Shown: one piece after another, positions 1 to 6,931 of the stretch
Layout: every line of letters starts with the position of its first letter
Position numbering within the stretch: position 1 is the stretch's first letter
Assembly (NCBI GenBank): GCA_021816565.1
Contig: JAKAXN010000114.1
Span: 1-11,770, forward strand
DNA: 11,770 bases
From: Actinomycetes bacterium
Lineage (GTDB): Bacteria > Actinomycetota > Acidimicrobiia > Acidimicrobiales > Palsa-688
Direction: 5' to 3'
Notes under the pieces: generated by a model
Told to the model about the DNA's origin: nothing
The model's input: only the letters and a program-made list of their open reading frames with translations
Databases searched by the model: none
Position numbers and translations under genes: made by a program

Positions 1-519
1 GGTGGCCACCAGCCGGGACCGGCCGGCGACCCGCCGTGGCACCATCCGGCCCACCACCAGCCGGCCGGCCCGCCCCACCCGACCGGGCCACCCCACCCGG
101 CCCACCAGCACGGCGCGCACGTCGCCGGGCCGGGCCCAACCGCCACCCCGGCGGGCCGGCCCGGGCCCGGGACCGCCGACCCCGGGCCGGTGGCCGGCCG
201 CTCGGCGGGCGGCCAGGACGACGGCCGCACCGACCGCCAACCCGGCGGCACCCCAGGCGTAGAACAGCCCGGCACCCGCCCGCCGCCATCCGCCCCCCGC
301 GGGCCACGCCGCCCCCGGGTCGGCCACGGACCGGGGCAGCCGGCGGAACACCCCCACCAGGGCGGCCAGGCCCAGGTGCGGCCAGCGGCCGGTGGCCGAC
401 CAGCCGGCCAGCTGCCCGGTCAGCCACACCCAACCACCTGCGGCGGCCACCACCGCGGCCACCACCAGCAGCACCGCGTCGGCGTCGCCGGCGGGTGGAC
501 GGACCGGGTCGCGCCTCAC
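1..519 (-). CDS. TraG/VirD4-type type IV coupling protein, N-terminal part (cut by window edge)
   Basis: An open frame of 173 codons with no stop runs off the left edge. The GTG start overlaps the stop of the upstream ATPase gene as GTGA, with GGGGAG six bases ahead as ribosome binding site. Two hydrophobic segments (about residues 15-34 and 82-104) would anchor it in the membrane. A Gly/Pro/Arg-rich linker follows, then a GGGWARPGDVRAV stretch (about 125-137) and RLVVGR (about 153-158). I recall this layout from actinobacterial TraG/TraD coupling proteins, where it stands just before the Walker A motif. The ATPase domain itself lies outside the window, so the call rests on the N-terminal pattern and on gene order after a VirB4-type ATPase. 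The family docks the relaxase-DNA complex to the secretion channel and drives DNA transfer. If the missing part lacks Walker A, the call would need revision. Confidence 0.72.
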   Translation of the reverse strand, partial: MRRDPVRPPAGDADAVLLVVAAVVAAAGGWVWLTGQLAGWSATGRWPHLGLAALVGVFRRLPRSVADPGAAWPAGGGWRRAGAGLFYAWGAAGLAVGAAVVLAARRAAGHRPGVGGPGPGPARRGGGWARPGDVRAVLVGRVGWPGRVGRAGRLVVGRMVPRRVAGRSRLVAT

Positions 520-1811
520 GACGCGCTCCCCGCCGGAGGGCCGCCACTGGTAACGGCTGGGTCGCCGCCGCCGGTCATGGCGGCGTCGGTGTCGACCAGC
601 AGCCGCTCGGCGTCCGACAGGGCGTGCTGCACCACGTGGGACCGCCCGCCGACCTTCCACAGGGCCACCCCCCGGGGCAGGCGGGGGACCAGCTCGGTCT
701 CGGTCCTGGTGAGGCCGAGCAGCCGGGCCGTGCTCTCGGCCTCGGCCGGTGACTGGCCGAAGACGATCCTGGTCTCCGAATCGGCGAGTAGGCCGTCAGC
801 CAGCTTCTGCTGGGCTGATCCATCGGCACCGGCGGCCTTCAGGTCCGAGACCCGGTGCACCACCGCCACGTTGGCGACGCCCAGTGCCCGGGACAGCTTG
901 AAGATCGACTGGGCCCAGCGGGCCGTCGACAGGTCGGCCAGGATGGCCCACGCCTCGTCCATGACGACCAGGCGCTGGACCCCGTCGCGCCGGCCCAGGC
1001 GGGCCTGCAACCAGGCGGTGGCGCAGGCCATCACCAGCGGCAGGGCCGGGGAGGCGAAGGTGGCGGACAGGTCCAGCACGACCACCTCGGAGCCCATGTC
1101 GGTGCCGGCCGTGGTGGGGCCGTCGAACATGCCGGCCAGGTCCCCCCGGGCCAGCCGGCGCAGCTCCAGGGCCGCAACCCGGCCGTCGGCGGCCAGCCCG
1201 GTCCGGTCGGTCCCCACCGCAGCGGCGGAGGCCGCGTCGGGATCGAGCAGCGCTTCGACCACGTGGTCCAGGACCGGCTGGGGATGCGCTGCCGAGACGG
1301 CACGGACGGCGATCTCCAGAGCCGTGCGTTCCTCCGGTCGCAGCGGCCGGCCCATGGAGGACGCCAGGATCGACGCCGTCAGCTCCAGCCGGGGCCGTTC
1401 CCTCCCGTCGGAACCGGCCTGCTCACCGGCGCCGGCCGGCACGTCGAGAGGGTTGAGCCGCAGCCTCCCCCCGGGAGCCAGGGTCAGCGGCCGGGTCCCG
1501 CAGGCGGACGCCAGCGGCCCGTACTCGCCCTTGGGGTCGATGATCCAGGCCTGACGGCCGAAGGCCAGATGGCGCCAGACGAGGGTCTTGATGAAGCTGG
1601 ACTTGCCCCGGCCCAGCTGGCCGAGCACCAGGGCGTTGGGGCTGGTGATGCGGCCCAGCCGGTACAGCTCCCACGGGTCGTAGCAGAACAGTCCGCCGAG
1701 CAGGTCGTGGCCGATGAGCGGTCCCCCACCAGCCGGGCCCCCGCCGGACACGAAGGGGTACACCGCCTGCAGATGGGCGGTGGTGGCCCGATGGGAGGGG
1801 GGCGGCTTCAC
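516..1811 (-). CDS. VirB4/TraC C-terminal-type conjugation ATPase
   Basis: A 431-aa P-loop ATPase expected on the inner face of the membrane, powering a type IV secretion channel. Near the N-terminus it has HRATTAHLQAVYPF, then YDPWELY (44-50), Walker A GQLGRGKS (64-71), IIDPKGEYGPLA (90-101) and LNPLD (119-123). Walker B is RLVVMDEAW (280-288), with D285 and E286 as the expected acidic pair. This is the C-terminal motor half of VirB4. The N-terminal half is missing from this protein and appears to be supplied by the preceding gene. I chose the GTG at 1811, nine bases after that gene's stop and preceded by GAGGG. The frame stays open upstream to 2036, but that extension lies inside the preceding gene and is Arg/Pro/Ser-rich, so it was rejected. 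The coupling-protein gene follows with a 4-bp overlap. Confidence 0.9.
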   Translation of the reverse strand: MKPPPSHRATTAHLQAVYPFVSGGGPAGGGPLIGHDLLGGLFCYDPWELYRLGRITSPNALVLGQLGRGKSSFIKTLVWRHLAFGRQAWIIDPKGEYGPLASACGTRPLTLAPGGRLRLNPLDVPAGAGEQAGSDGRERPRLELTASILASSMGRPLRPEERTALEIAVRAVSAAHPQPVLDHVVEALLDPDAASAAAVGTDRTGLAADGRVAALELRRLARGDLAGMFDGPTTAGTDMGSEVVVLDLSATFASPALPLVMACATAWLQARLGRRDGVQRLVVMDEAWAILADLSTARWAQSIFKLSRALGVANVAVVHRVSDLKAAGADGSAQQKLADGLLADSETRIVFGQSPAEAESTARLLGLTRTETELVPRLPRGVALWKVGGRSHVVQHALSDAERLLVDTDAAMTGGGDPAVTSGGPPAGSAS

Positions 1812-1818
1812 CGGGCCC

Positions 1819-3291
1819 TCAACGCAGTCCCCGCCCGATCGGCAGCGTCCAGGCCAGCGCCTCGGCCTGGCGGCCGTAGAGCCGGCGGAGCTCCAGGCGG
1901 GCGGCCTGGGCCGCCTGCTCGAGCTCCGCGCAGGCCAGCGCCAGCGCGTCAGGGGCGGCGGCGGCCACCGACACGTAGGCGCTGAAGCGGTACTCGACGT
2001 GGCCGTCGGCCAGCTCGTGCTCCCGCCTGGTCGCACCTTCGGCCTCCCGGTCCCGCCGGGCGCTCGGAAGGAAGCCGGCCCGGCTGCGGATCTCGGCGTC
2101 GGCCAGGTCGGCGGTGCGGGCGGAGCGAACCTCCCGCAGAGCCCGCTCGGCCGGCACCGGCGCCATGACCGCCGACACGGTCCTCCGGCCGGAACCGATC
2201 AGGAGCGGCAGCAGGAAACCCGGTCCGACGCCCACCCGGGGCCACTCGGCCACCCAGTAGGTGGCGTGCCAGTCCCCGTCCACCTGCACCGCCGACCAGG
2301 TCTGGCGGACGGCCAGGGAGTTGCATCCGAGGAGCCGGCGCAACTGCCCGGCGTCGAGCGGAGGGCCCGGCTCCAGGTCGGCCTGGCGCAGCTGGCCCTC
2401 GAGGAACCGCAGCTCCCGACCGAGAGCTTCCGGGGCGGCCCCGGGTCTCCGCCCCCGGTCCGGCCGGACGGTCACGGCCAGCCAGGTGTCGTGGCGGCGG
2501 GTGGCCGGAGCGGCGGCTTCGAGCAGGGCCCGGTAGTCCCGGCGGGCGGCCCCCGTGGCTGCCGGGACGACCGGGACGTCGCCGTCCCATCCCGGCGGCG
2601 GGGCCGCCCCGACGTCGCCCTCCCGGCCGGGCGGCCCGCTGCGGCGCACCCACTGAAGCCGCAGGACCGGGCTCTCGGGCCGGGCCACGGCGGCCAGCAC
2701 GGACCGCCAGGCGTCGAGTTGCTGCAGCTGCTCGGCCGGGTCCAGCAGGGAGAACGGATGGCCCGTCACCGGTAGGACCGCACTCCAGCTACCGGCCCTC
2801 CTGTCCCGCACCGCCCCGTAGCCGTCCCCGGCCGGGGACCCGGTGACACCGACGACCTCGATCCCTGCCGGCAGTGGCGTCCGGCCGGGCACCAGCGGGA
2901 CCGGTGGCAGAGAGCGCTGCTCGCCGGGTGCAACCGGTCGCCCCCACCGGCCTCGGCCGGGCCCGGGCCGGGCCGGGGCCGGACCGGACCGGGTCCCGGT
3001 CAGCGGGGCCGGGCTGAGGATGCTCCGGCCTCCCCGACGGTGGACCCAGTCCAGCCCCACCGCGGCCCAGCCGATGACCGGCCGGCCGGCCCGGCTCCAG
3101 AGGGACGCCGCCATGGTCCCGGCCGCGACCGCTACCGCCAGGATGGCGCCGGGGGATCCACCCAGGGTGGCGTGCACCGCCAGGGCGAGGACCATACCGA
3201 CGGCGATGGTGACGAGCTGACCGGCGCCCAGGCCCAGGATGATCCCCCGCCGCTCGAGGGGTTGGAAGCTGAACCGGGGCGACTCAGCCAT
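1819..3291 (-). CDS. SCO6880-type conjugation protein (PrgI-like membrane segment plus VirB4 N-domain-like body)
   Basis: A 490-aa protein. It begins MAESPRFSFQPLERRGII, followed by two hydrophobic helices (about 17-40 and 47-65), then a long soluble region ending ALAWTLPIGRGLR. The N-terminal PLERRG motif with two helices is what I recall from the SCO6880 family of actinobacterial conjugative elements. The soluble part resembles the non-catalytic N-domain of VirB4, and there is no Walker A. Inference: with the next gene it forms a two-piece VirB4, this piece supplying the membrane anchor and the other the motor. The ATG at 3291 was chosen because GGAGAG precedes it at good spacing and it overlaps the TrbL-like gene's stop by 8 bases. 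An in-frame ATG at 3384 would add a DQQAAP-type repeat that is really the TrbL-like tail read in another frame. A second, degenerate low-complexity linker lies around residues 75-115. Confidence 0.85.
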   Translation of the reverse strand: MAESPRFSFQPLERRGIILGLGAGQLVTIAVGMVLALAVHATLGGSPGAILAVAVAAGTMAASLWSRAGRPVIGWAAVGLDWVHRRGGRSILSPAPLTGTRSGPAPARPGPGRGRWGRPVAPGEQRSLPPVPLVPGRTPLPAGIEVVGVTGSPAGDGYGAVRDRRAGSWSAVLPVTGHPFSLLDPAEQLQQLDAWRSVLAAVARPESPVLRLQWVRRSGPPGREGDVGAAPPPGWDGDVPVVPAATGAARRDYRALLEAAAPATRRHDTWLAVTVRPDRGRRPGAAPEALGRELRFLEGQLRQADLEPGPPLDAGQLRRLLGCNSLAVRQTWSAVQVDGDWHATYWVAEWPRVGVGPGFLLPLLIGSGRRTVSAVMAPVPAERALREVRSARTADLADAEIRSRAGFLPSARRDREAEGATRREHELADGHVEYRFSAYVSVAAAAPDALALACAELEQAAQAARLELRRLYGRQAEALAWTLPIGRGLR

Positions 3292-4447
3292 CGGTTGCTC
3301 TCCGTCCACCCACCGCTCCGGCGCCGCCTGCTGGTCCGGAGCCGCCTGCTGGTCCGGCGCCACCCGACGGACCGGCGGGGCCATCCGAGAGGGGGAAGTC
3401 CGCCGGACGCGATGCCAGGATCTGCGGGGCCACCGGCGAAGCGGTGGTCCCCGGGCCGCCCGAGCGGCCGGACAGGCCGGACATGAGCAGCTGCGCGGCC
3501 GGGTGGGCCGGCGCCGAGGCTGCGGTACCCGCGGCCCGCACCGCGGCCCGGGCCGGTCGCCGGGACATGCCCTCCAGATGGCCGATGGCAGCCGCCTCCA
3601 TCACGGGAGCCAGGCGCATCAGCGTGAAAGGGGCGAAGCCGGCCAGGAGCATGAGGCCGGCTCCGGAGATGGCCGAGTTCGCGCCCTTGCCGCCCAGGGC
3701 GGCCAGCCCCAACGACAGCGTTGCGACGATCACGAACTTGGACAGGATGAGACTGACCAGGATCTCCACGCCCCGCTTGGCCATCCCGGCGGTGGATGGC
3801 CATACGTAGCCGACCAGCACCAGGGGCATGAAGAAGACGGCCACATAGACCGCCGCTGAGCGCAGCATCATCTCCAGCCACACCAGGACGGCCCCGACCA
3901 CCGTCACCGCGTCGAGGAACATCTGGACGAACACCGGCGACTTCGCGACCAACCCGCTGGCCATGGAGGCACTGAACTGCGATGCCAGGTGCCGGGTGTT
4001 GCGGCCGAGGAACAGCAGGCAGGCCTGGTCGGTCCCACGGAGGGCCAGTCCGGCCATCTGCGAAGCCGCCAACCCGGCCAGGACGGACACCGGCAGGCCC
4101 ACCCCCCATACCCGGCCCAGGCGGCGGAGATCCTGGCGCAGCACCGGACCGACCGAGGCGGCCATCAGCACCGGCAGCACGACCGCCGCCACCACCTTCT
4201 CCATCAGGCCGGCCTCGGTCCGGAACCAGCCGCCGGTGAAGTGGGGCCGGCCGGTGGCCTGCATCAGATCCAGAACGTGGCCCACCAGCCAGTCGGCGGC
4301 GTTGGACATGGACACCCCCACGGCTCCGAGCACAGCCCCCGCGGCGGCGTTGGTAACACCTCCCGCCACCCCGCCGGCCAGGCCGGGGAGCGGGGTGAGG
4401 CAGGTGGCCGGCGTCGGGCACGTGAGCGACGGGCCGGGCAGGAGCAT
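3284..4447 (-). CDS. TrbL/VirB6-like polytopic conjugation channel protein
   Basis: A 387-aa inner-membrane protein. It starts MLLPGPSLTC, with two Cys in a short periplasmic-looking segment (C10, C16), followed by a Gly/Ala-rich stretch. Several strong hydrophobic helices follow, including AAVVLPVLMAASVGPVL, VTVVGAVLVWLEMMLRSAAVYVAVFFMPLVLVGYVWP-like and LVSLILSKFVIVATLSLGLAAL segments (quoted in parts). The block around WLEMMLRSAAVYVAVFF and EILVSLILSKF is typical of actinobacterial TrbL/SCO6881-type proteins, the VirB6 counterpart of the mating channel. The last 120 or so residues are a soluble Gly/Pro/Ala/Ser-rich tail with GPAGG repeats. The ATG at 4447 shares one base with the previous gene's TGA (TGATG), which implies translational coupling. 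The frame is open further upstream to 4759, but that part is an Arg/Pro-rich shadow of the small membrane gene. Confidence 0.82.
   Translation of the reverse strand: MLLPGPSLTCPTPATCLTPLPGLAGGVAGGVTNAAAGAVLGAVGVSMSNAADWLVGHVLDLMQATGRPHFTGGWFRTEAGLMEKVVAAVVLPVLMAASVGPVLRQDLRRLGRVWGVGLPVSVLAGLAASQMAGLALRGTDQACLLFLGRNTRHLASQFSASMASGLVAKSPVFVQMFLDAVTVVGAVLVWLEMMLRSAAVYVAVFFMPLVLVGYVWPSTAGMAKRGVEILVSLILSKFVIVATLSLGLAALGGKGANSAISGAGLMLLAGFAPFTLMRLAPVMEAAAIGHLEGMSRRPARAAVRAAGTAASAPAHPAAQLLMSGLSGRSGGPGTTASPVAPQILASRPADFPLSDGPAGPSGGAGPAGGSGPAGGAGAVGGRRATDG
3323..3357 (-). repeat. 18-bp tandem repeat encoding GPAGGS units in the TrbL-like tail
   Basis: The 17-base unit GCCGCCTGCTGGTCCGG occurs at 3323-3339 and again at 3341-3357, a period of 18. 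In the TrbL-like frame it encodes a six-residue Gly-Pro-Ala-Gly-Gly-Ser/Ala unit, with weaker copies upstream. It lies in the disordered C-terminal tail and could vary in copy number without shifting the frame. Confidence 0.75.
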
Positions 4448-4752
4448 CAGATCTTCCCCCCGGTGTGGAGGAAGAAGTTGACGATCTGGGCGGCCCCGCC
4501 GATCAGGACGGCGGCCAGACCGGAGACCAGGACCCCCCGGCGCCCGTTGTAAGCCTGCTGGTAGTTCTGCGAGTAGTGACCGAAGGCCCACATGACGGCG
4601 CCGATGACCAGCCCGGCCATGGCGGCCATCAGCGCCCAGCCGCCGAGGCCGTTGGCCAGGTCCTGGAGCACCGGGAAGCCGGGGAGTTTGGTGCCGTCGG
4701 GGGTCAGGGTGACCGACCCGGCGTCGGCGATCAGGGCAGCGGCGTGGAGCAC
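4447..4752 (-). CDS. Small two-helix membrane protein (DUF6112-like, conjugation-associated)
   Basis: 101 aa, first gene of the minus-strand conjugation operon. A short N-terminal region (ending KLPGFPVLQDLANGLG) is followed by a hydrophobic helix (about 36-58), a polar loop HYSQNYQQAYNGRRG (59-73) and a second helix (about 74-95) ending NFFLH. The size, the SQNYQQAY-NGRRGVLVSG loop and the position just before a TrbL-like gene match what I recall of the DUF6112 family in actinobacterial conjugative elements. Its topology is comparable to VirB2/TrbC-type pilin or channel subunits, but that equivalence is only inferred. The GTG start at 4752 is well supported: AGGAGGTG stands upstream with six bases between AGGAGG and the start. 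No cleavable signal peptide is evident before the first helix. Confidence 0.82.
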   Translation of the reverse strand: MLHAAALIADAGSVTLTPDGTKLPGFPVLQDLANGLGGWALMAAMAGLVIGAVMWAFGHYSQNYQQAYNGRRGVLVSGLAAVLIGGAAQIVNFFLHTGGKI

Positions 4753-4756
4753 GGGG

Positions 4757-4764
4757 CACCTCCT
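4757..4764 (-). promoter_or_regulatory. Strong ribosome binding site of the conjugation operon
   Basis: On the minus strand this reads AGGAGGTG, close to a full anti-16S match, with four C bases between it and the GTG at 4752. It fixes the start of the first gene of the operon. The facing relaxase gene has no such site. Confidence 0.8.
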
Positions 4765-4770
4765 GTCGTT

Positions 4771-4786
4771 AGTTGGTCTCTCAACT
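4771..4786. repeat. Inverted repeat AGTTG-N6-CAACT (operator or oriT hairpin candidate)
   Basis: Perfect 5-bp arms AGTTG (4771-4775) and CAACT (4782-4786) flank GTCTCT, and the inner pair G/T could extend the stem in RNA. It lies between the two divergent starts. It could bind a regulator of both transcription units or form part of an oriT. A 5-bp arm is short, so chance occurrence cannot be excluded. Confidence 0.4.
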
Positions 4787-4807
4787 CTTTCATGCTTTTA
4801 CATGTAT

Positions 4808-4816
4808 TGCTAGTAT
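4808..4816 (+). promoter_or_regulatory. Extended -10 promoter element for leaderless relaxase transcript
   Basis: TGCTAGTAT fits the extended -10 pattern TGnTAnnnT. Its last T is six bases before the relaxase ATG at 4823, so a normal start site 7 bases downstream would be the A of the ATG itself. No Shine-Dalgarno sequence precedes the ATG (the bases there are TTTTTCC), which suits leaderless translation, common in actinobacteria. A -35 about 17 bases upstream (TTTCAT, 4788-4793) is poor, as is usual when an extended -10 is present. Confidence 0.5.
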
Positions 4817-4822
4817 TTTTCC

Positions 4823-6925
4823 ATGCTCGTGGTCCGAGGGATAGGTGCGGGGGTCGCCCACTACTTCCTGGACGGTCGGGACCCGGGATGCTGGACGCCG
4901 GGAGCGGCCCGGCTGCTCGGGTTGTCCGGCCCGGTGCGTTCAGGTGACCTGCGGGCGGTGCTGAGCGGGATCGATCCGCACACGGGGCGGTTCCTGCCCC
5001 GCGTCCGCCACCCGAGGAGGAGGGGTGGGTGGGACCTGGTGTTCAGCGCGCCGAAGTCGCTGTCGCTGCTGGCCGCCGGGTCCCCGGCCGGCGACTCGGT
5101 GACCGGGGCCCACGCCGCGGCGGTGGGCCGGGTGCTCGAGCACGTGGAGCAGCGCCTGACCGTGCGCGACGCGGTGGCCCCCGGAGGTGCCGGGCCCGCC
5201 GGGGGCCTGGTCGCGGCCCGCTTCGAGCATGCGAGCAACGCCGCATCGGAGCCGCACGTGCACACCCACGTCCTGGTGGCCAACCTCACCCGCACCGACC
5301 GGGGGTGGAGCGCCGTAAGCAACAGCGAGTGGTACGTGGGTCGCGCCAGGTTGGGCGCCCTCTACCAGATGGCGCTGCGCCACGAACTACGCCAGCGCGG
5401 CTGGGATCTGGAGTGGCGGCTCCGGCCGGACGGGCTGGCCGACCTGGCCGGCGTTCCGAGTCCGGCGGTGCGGGCGGCCAGCACCCAGGGCCGGCAGGCG
5501 GCGGCGCAGGGCCGCTTCGTGGCCCGTCGCGGGGCGACCCCCCAGCCGTGGCAGGACCGGGTGGTCCGGGCCGGCTTCGACCGGCGCACGCGGGGCGAGG
5601 TCGGACGGGGGCCGGACCCGGGCCGGGGCGGGGAGGACCGGGCCGGGGTCACCGCGCGGGGCGGGCTCGGGCCCGGCGAAGCGGAGCTGGAGCGGCGGGT
5701 GGCGTCCCGGCTGGCCATGCGCCGCTCCGACTTCCGGGAGGCCGACGTCATCGTCGCTCTGGCCGCAACGGTCGAGCACGGCTGCCCACCGGATCGGGCG
5801 GCATCTTGGGCCGAGCGGTTCTGCGCGGCCAGCCAGCCGGCGGCCTCGCCGACCGCCGGCCCGAGGTGGACGACCAGCCTGGCCCGGCGGGCCGACGACC
5901 GCCTGGTCGACCTGCTGGAGGGAATGCGGGCCACGCCCGGGCCACCGGGACCGGGCCCGACCGGGGGCCGGGGTGGGGGCCCGCCGGCCTCGGCGGTGAG
6001 CTTCCTCTCCAGCCTGCCGGGGCGGAGCGATCTGGTCGCCCAGGCCGAGTACCTGGAGGGCTGCCGGGCCGGATGGGACCGCGACGGGCTGAGGGCCGCG
6101 GTCCTCACCCCGGCCGCTTCAGCAGCCCGGTGGGAGGTGCTGACGGGCCTGCCGGCCCACCGCCCGGGTACGGCCGCCGACGTGCTGGTGGTGGACCAGG
6201 CGGACAGGCGCAGCACACCGGAGCTGCTGCAGCTCCTCGAGGCGGCCCGGGCCCGCGGCAGCTGGCTGATCATGGTCGAGGGAGGGACGCTCCCCCGCCT
6301 GGCCCACTTCGCCAGTCGGGGGCTGGCCGAGTTCTCGGCCGGCACCGGGGCGCTGACCTGCCCGCCGCCGCCGGAGTGGACCCCGGCACCGACCCCCGCC
6401 GACGAGCGGGGTCCCGGGCGCTGGGGCCGCCGGGCCGCCGATGAGCTCCTGGGCCGCTGGTGCGACGGGGACCGGAGCGAGCTGCTGGTGGGGCTGGGCC
6501 TGGAAGAGGTCCGGTCGCTCAACCGGGCGGCGCGGTTGGTGGAGGCCGGCGCCCGGGCCGGCCCGGCGGTCCGCTCGGGCCGGGGGGAGACCTTCGCGGC
6601 CGGAGACCGGGTAGTCGTCGTGCGCTCCGGGCCCCGGCGGCCGCCCTACGGGACGTTCGGTCGGATCGCCGATGTGGGAGACACGGGCCGGAGCCTGGGC
6701 ATCCGATGGGACGGGCAGGACCGGGCGGTCGCGTACGGGCCGGAGATCGCGGCCGGGCTGGGCCACGGATGGGCGGCCACGGCGCACCTGGCCGCTCGGG
6801 CCGGCCGGGACGTGATGCTGCTCGGGCCGGTGGAGGCCGCCCCCCGGCTCAGGTCGCTGGTTCGGGCGTCGATCGAGCCGGAACGCCGGGCCGGGCTGGA
6901 CCGCCACCGGGGGCTGTCGCGGTGA
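4823..6925 (+). CDS. MobF (TrwC-type) relaxase with degenerate C-terminal helicase region
   Basis: A 700-aa conjugative relaxase that would nick oriT and stay covalently bound to the transferred strand. The TrwC domain spans about residues 1-255. Y14 in VAHYFLDG is the likely nicking tyrosine. WDLVFSAPKSLSLLA (70-84) carries the conserved Asp. H136, H147 and H149 (FEH, then PHVHTHV) form the metal site, with the same 11- and 2-residue spacing as TrwC. From about 285 the protein follows a RecD-like MobF helicase, but the key motifs are eroded. No GxxGxGKT is found near 388-411, motif II is VLVVDQAD (454-461), and the motif V region reads HGWAATAHLAARAG (648-661) where HKAQG-like sequence is expected. 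At 700 aa it is shorter than most MobF proteins (often 900 or more). The frame is unbroken. Start: the ATG gives the family N-terminus directly but has no ribosome binding site. It faces the CPBP gene tail to tail. Confidence 0.88.
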   Translation: MLVVRGIGAGVAHYFLDGRDPGCWTPGAARLLGLSGPVRSGDLRAVLSGIDPHTGRFLPRVRHPRRRGGWDLVFSAPKSLSLLAAGSPAGDSVTGAHAAAVGRVLEHVEQRLTVRDAVAPGGAGPAGGLVAARFEHASNAASEPHVHTHVLVANLTRTDRGWSAVSNSEWYVGRARLGALYQMALRHELRQRGWDLEWRLRPDGLADLAGVPSPAVRAASTQGRQAAAQGRFVARRGATPQPWQDRVVRAGFDRRTRGEVGRGPDPGRGGEDRAGVTARGGLGPGEAELERRVASRLAMRRSDFREADVIVALAATVEHGCPPDRAASWAERFCAASQPAASPTAGPRWTTSLARRADDRLVDLLEGMRATPGPPGPGPTGGRGGGPPASAVSFLSSLPGRSDLVAQAEYLEGCRAGWDRDGLRAAVLTPAASAARWEVLTGLPAHRPGTAADVLVVDQADRRSTPELLQLLEAARARGSWLIMVEGGTLPRLAHFASRGLAEFSAGTGALTCPPPPEWTPAPTPADERGPGRWGRRAADELLGRWCDGDRSELLVGLGLEEVRSLNRAARLVEAGARAGPAVRSGRGETFAAGDRVVVVRSGPRRPPYGTFGRIADVGDTGRSLGIRWDGQDRAVAYGPEIAAGLGHGWAATAHLAARAGRDVMLLGPVEAAPRLRSLVRASIEPERRAGLDRHRGLSR

Positions 6926-6931
6926 TTCCGG

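Larger units (their letters stand above)
4753..4822. promoter_or_regulatory. Divergent intergenic region; candidate promoter region and oriT
   Basis: These 70 bases separate the minus-strand conjugation operon from the plus-strand relaxase gene. The part from about 4765 to 4821 is strikingly AT-rich compared with everything around it. It contains an inverted repeat (4771-4786), the palindrome TACATGTA (4799-4806), two CATGCT direct repeats (4791-4796 and 4822-4827) and an extended -10 (4808-4816). Origins of transfer of MobF systems are known to lie near the relaxase gene, in AT-rich DNA with short inverted repeats. This is the only such DNA in the window, so oriT is a reasonable but unproven reading. 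A regulatory region is certain in the broad sense, since both transcription units start here. Confidence 0.55.

Noticed and set aside
36..2775. Several long plus-strand open frames opposite the conjugation ATPase, coupling protein and SCO6880-type gene (for example 190-1554, 855-1985, 1714-2775)
   Set aside because: Arg/Gly/Pro/Ala-rich products with no motifs. They are the usual antisense frames of very GC-rich genes; the minus strand carries recognised motifs and proper start overlaps.
4450..4759. N-terminal extension of the TrbL-like frame and an upstream start near 4759
   Set aside because: The extension is Arg/Pro-rich and overlaps entirely with the well-supported 101-aa membrane gene; the ATG at 4447 has TGATG coupling.
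5029..6522. Alternative long frames on both strands within the relaxase gene
   Set aside because: No family motifs and biased composition; the 4823 frame has the full TrwC motif set.
6926..6931. Terminator between the convergent relaxase and CPBP genes
   Set aside because: Only six bases separate the stops and no hairpin with a T-run is visible nearby.
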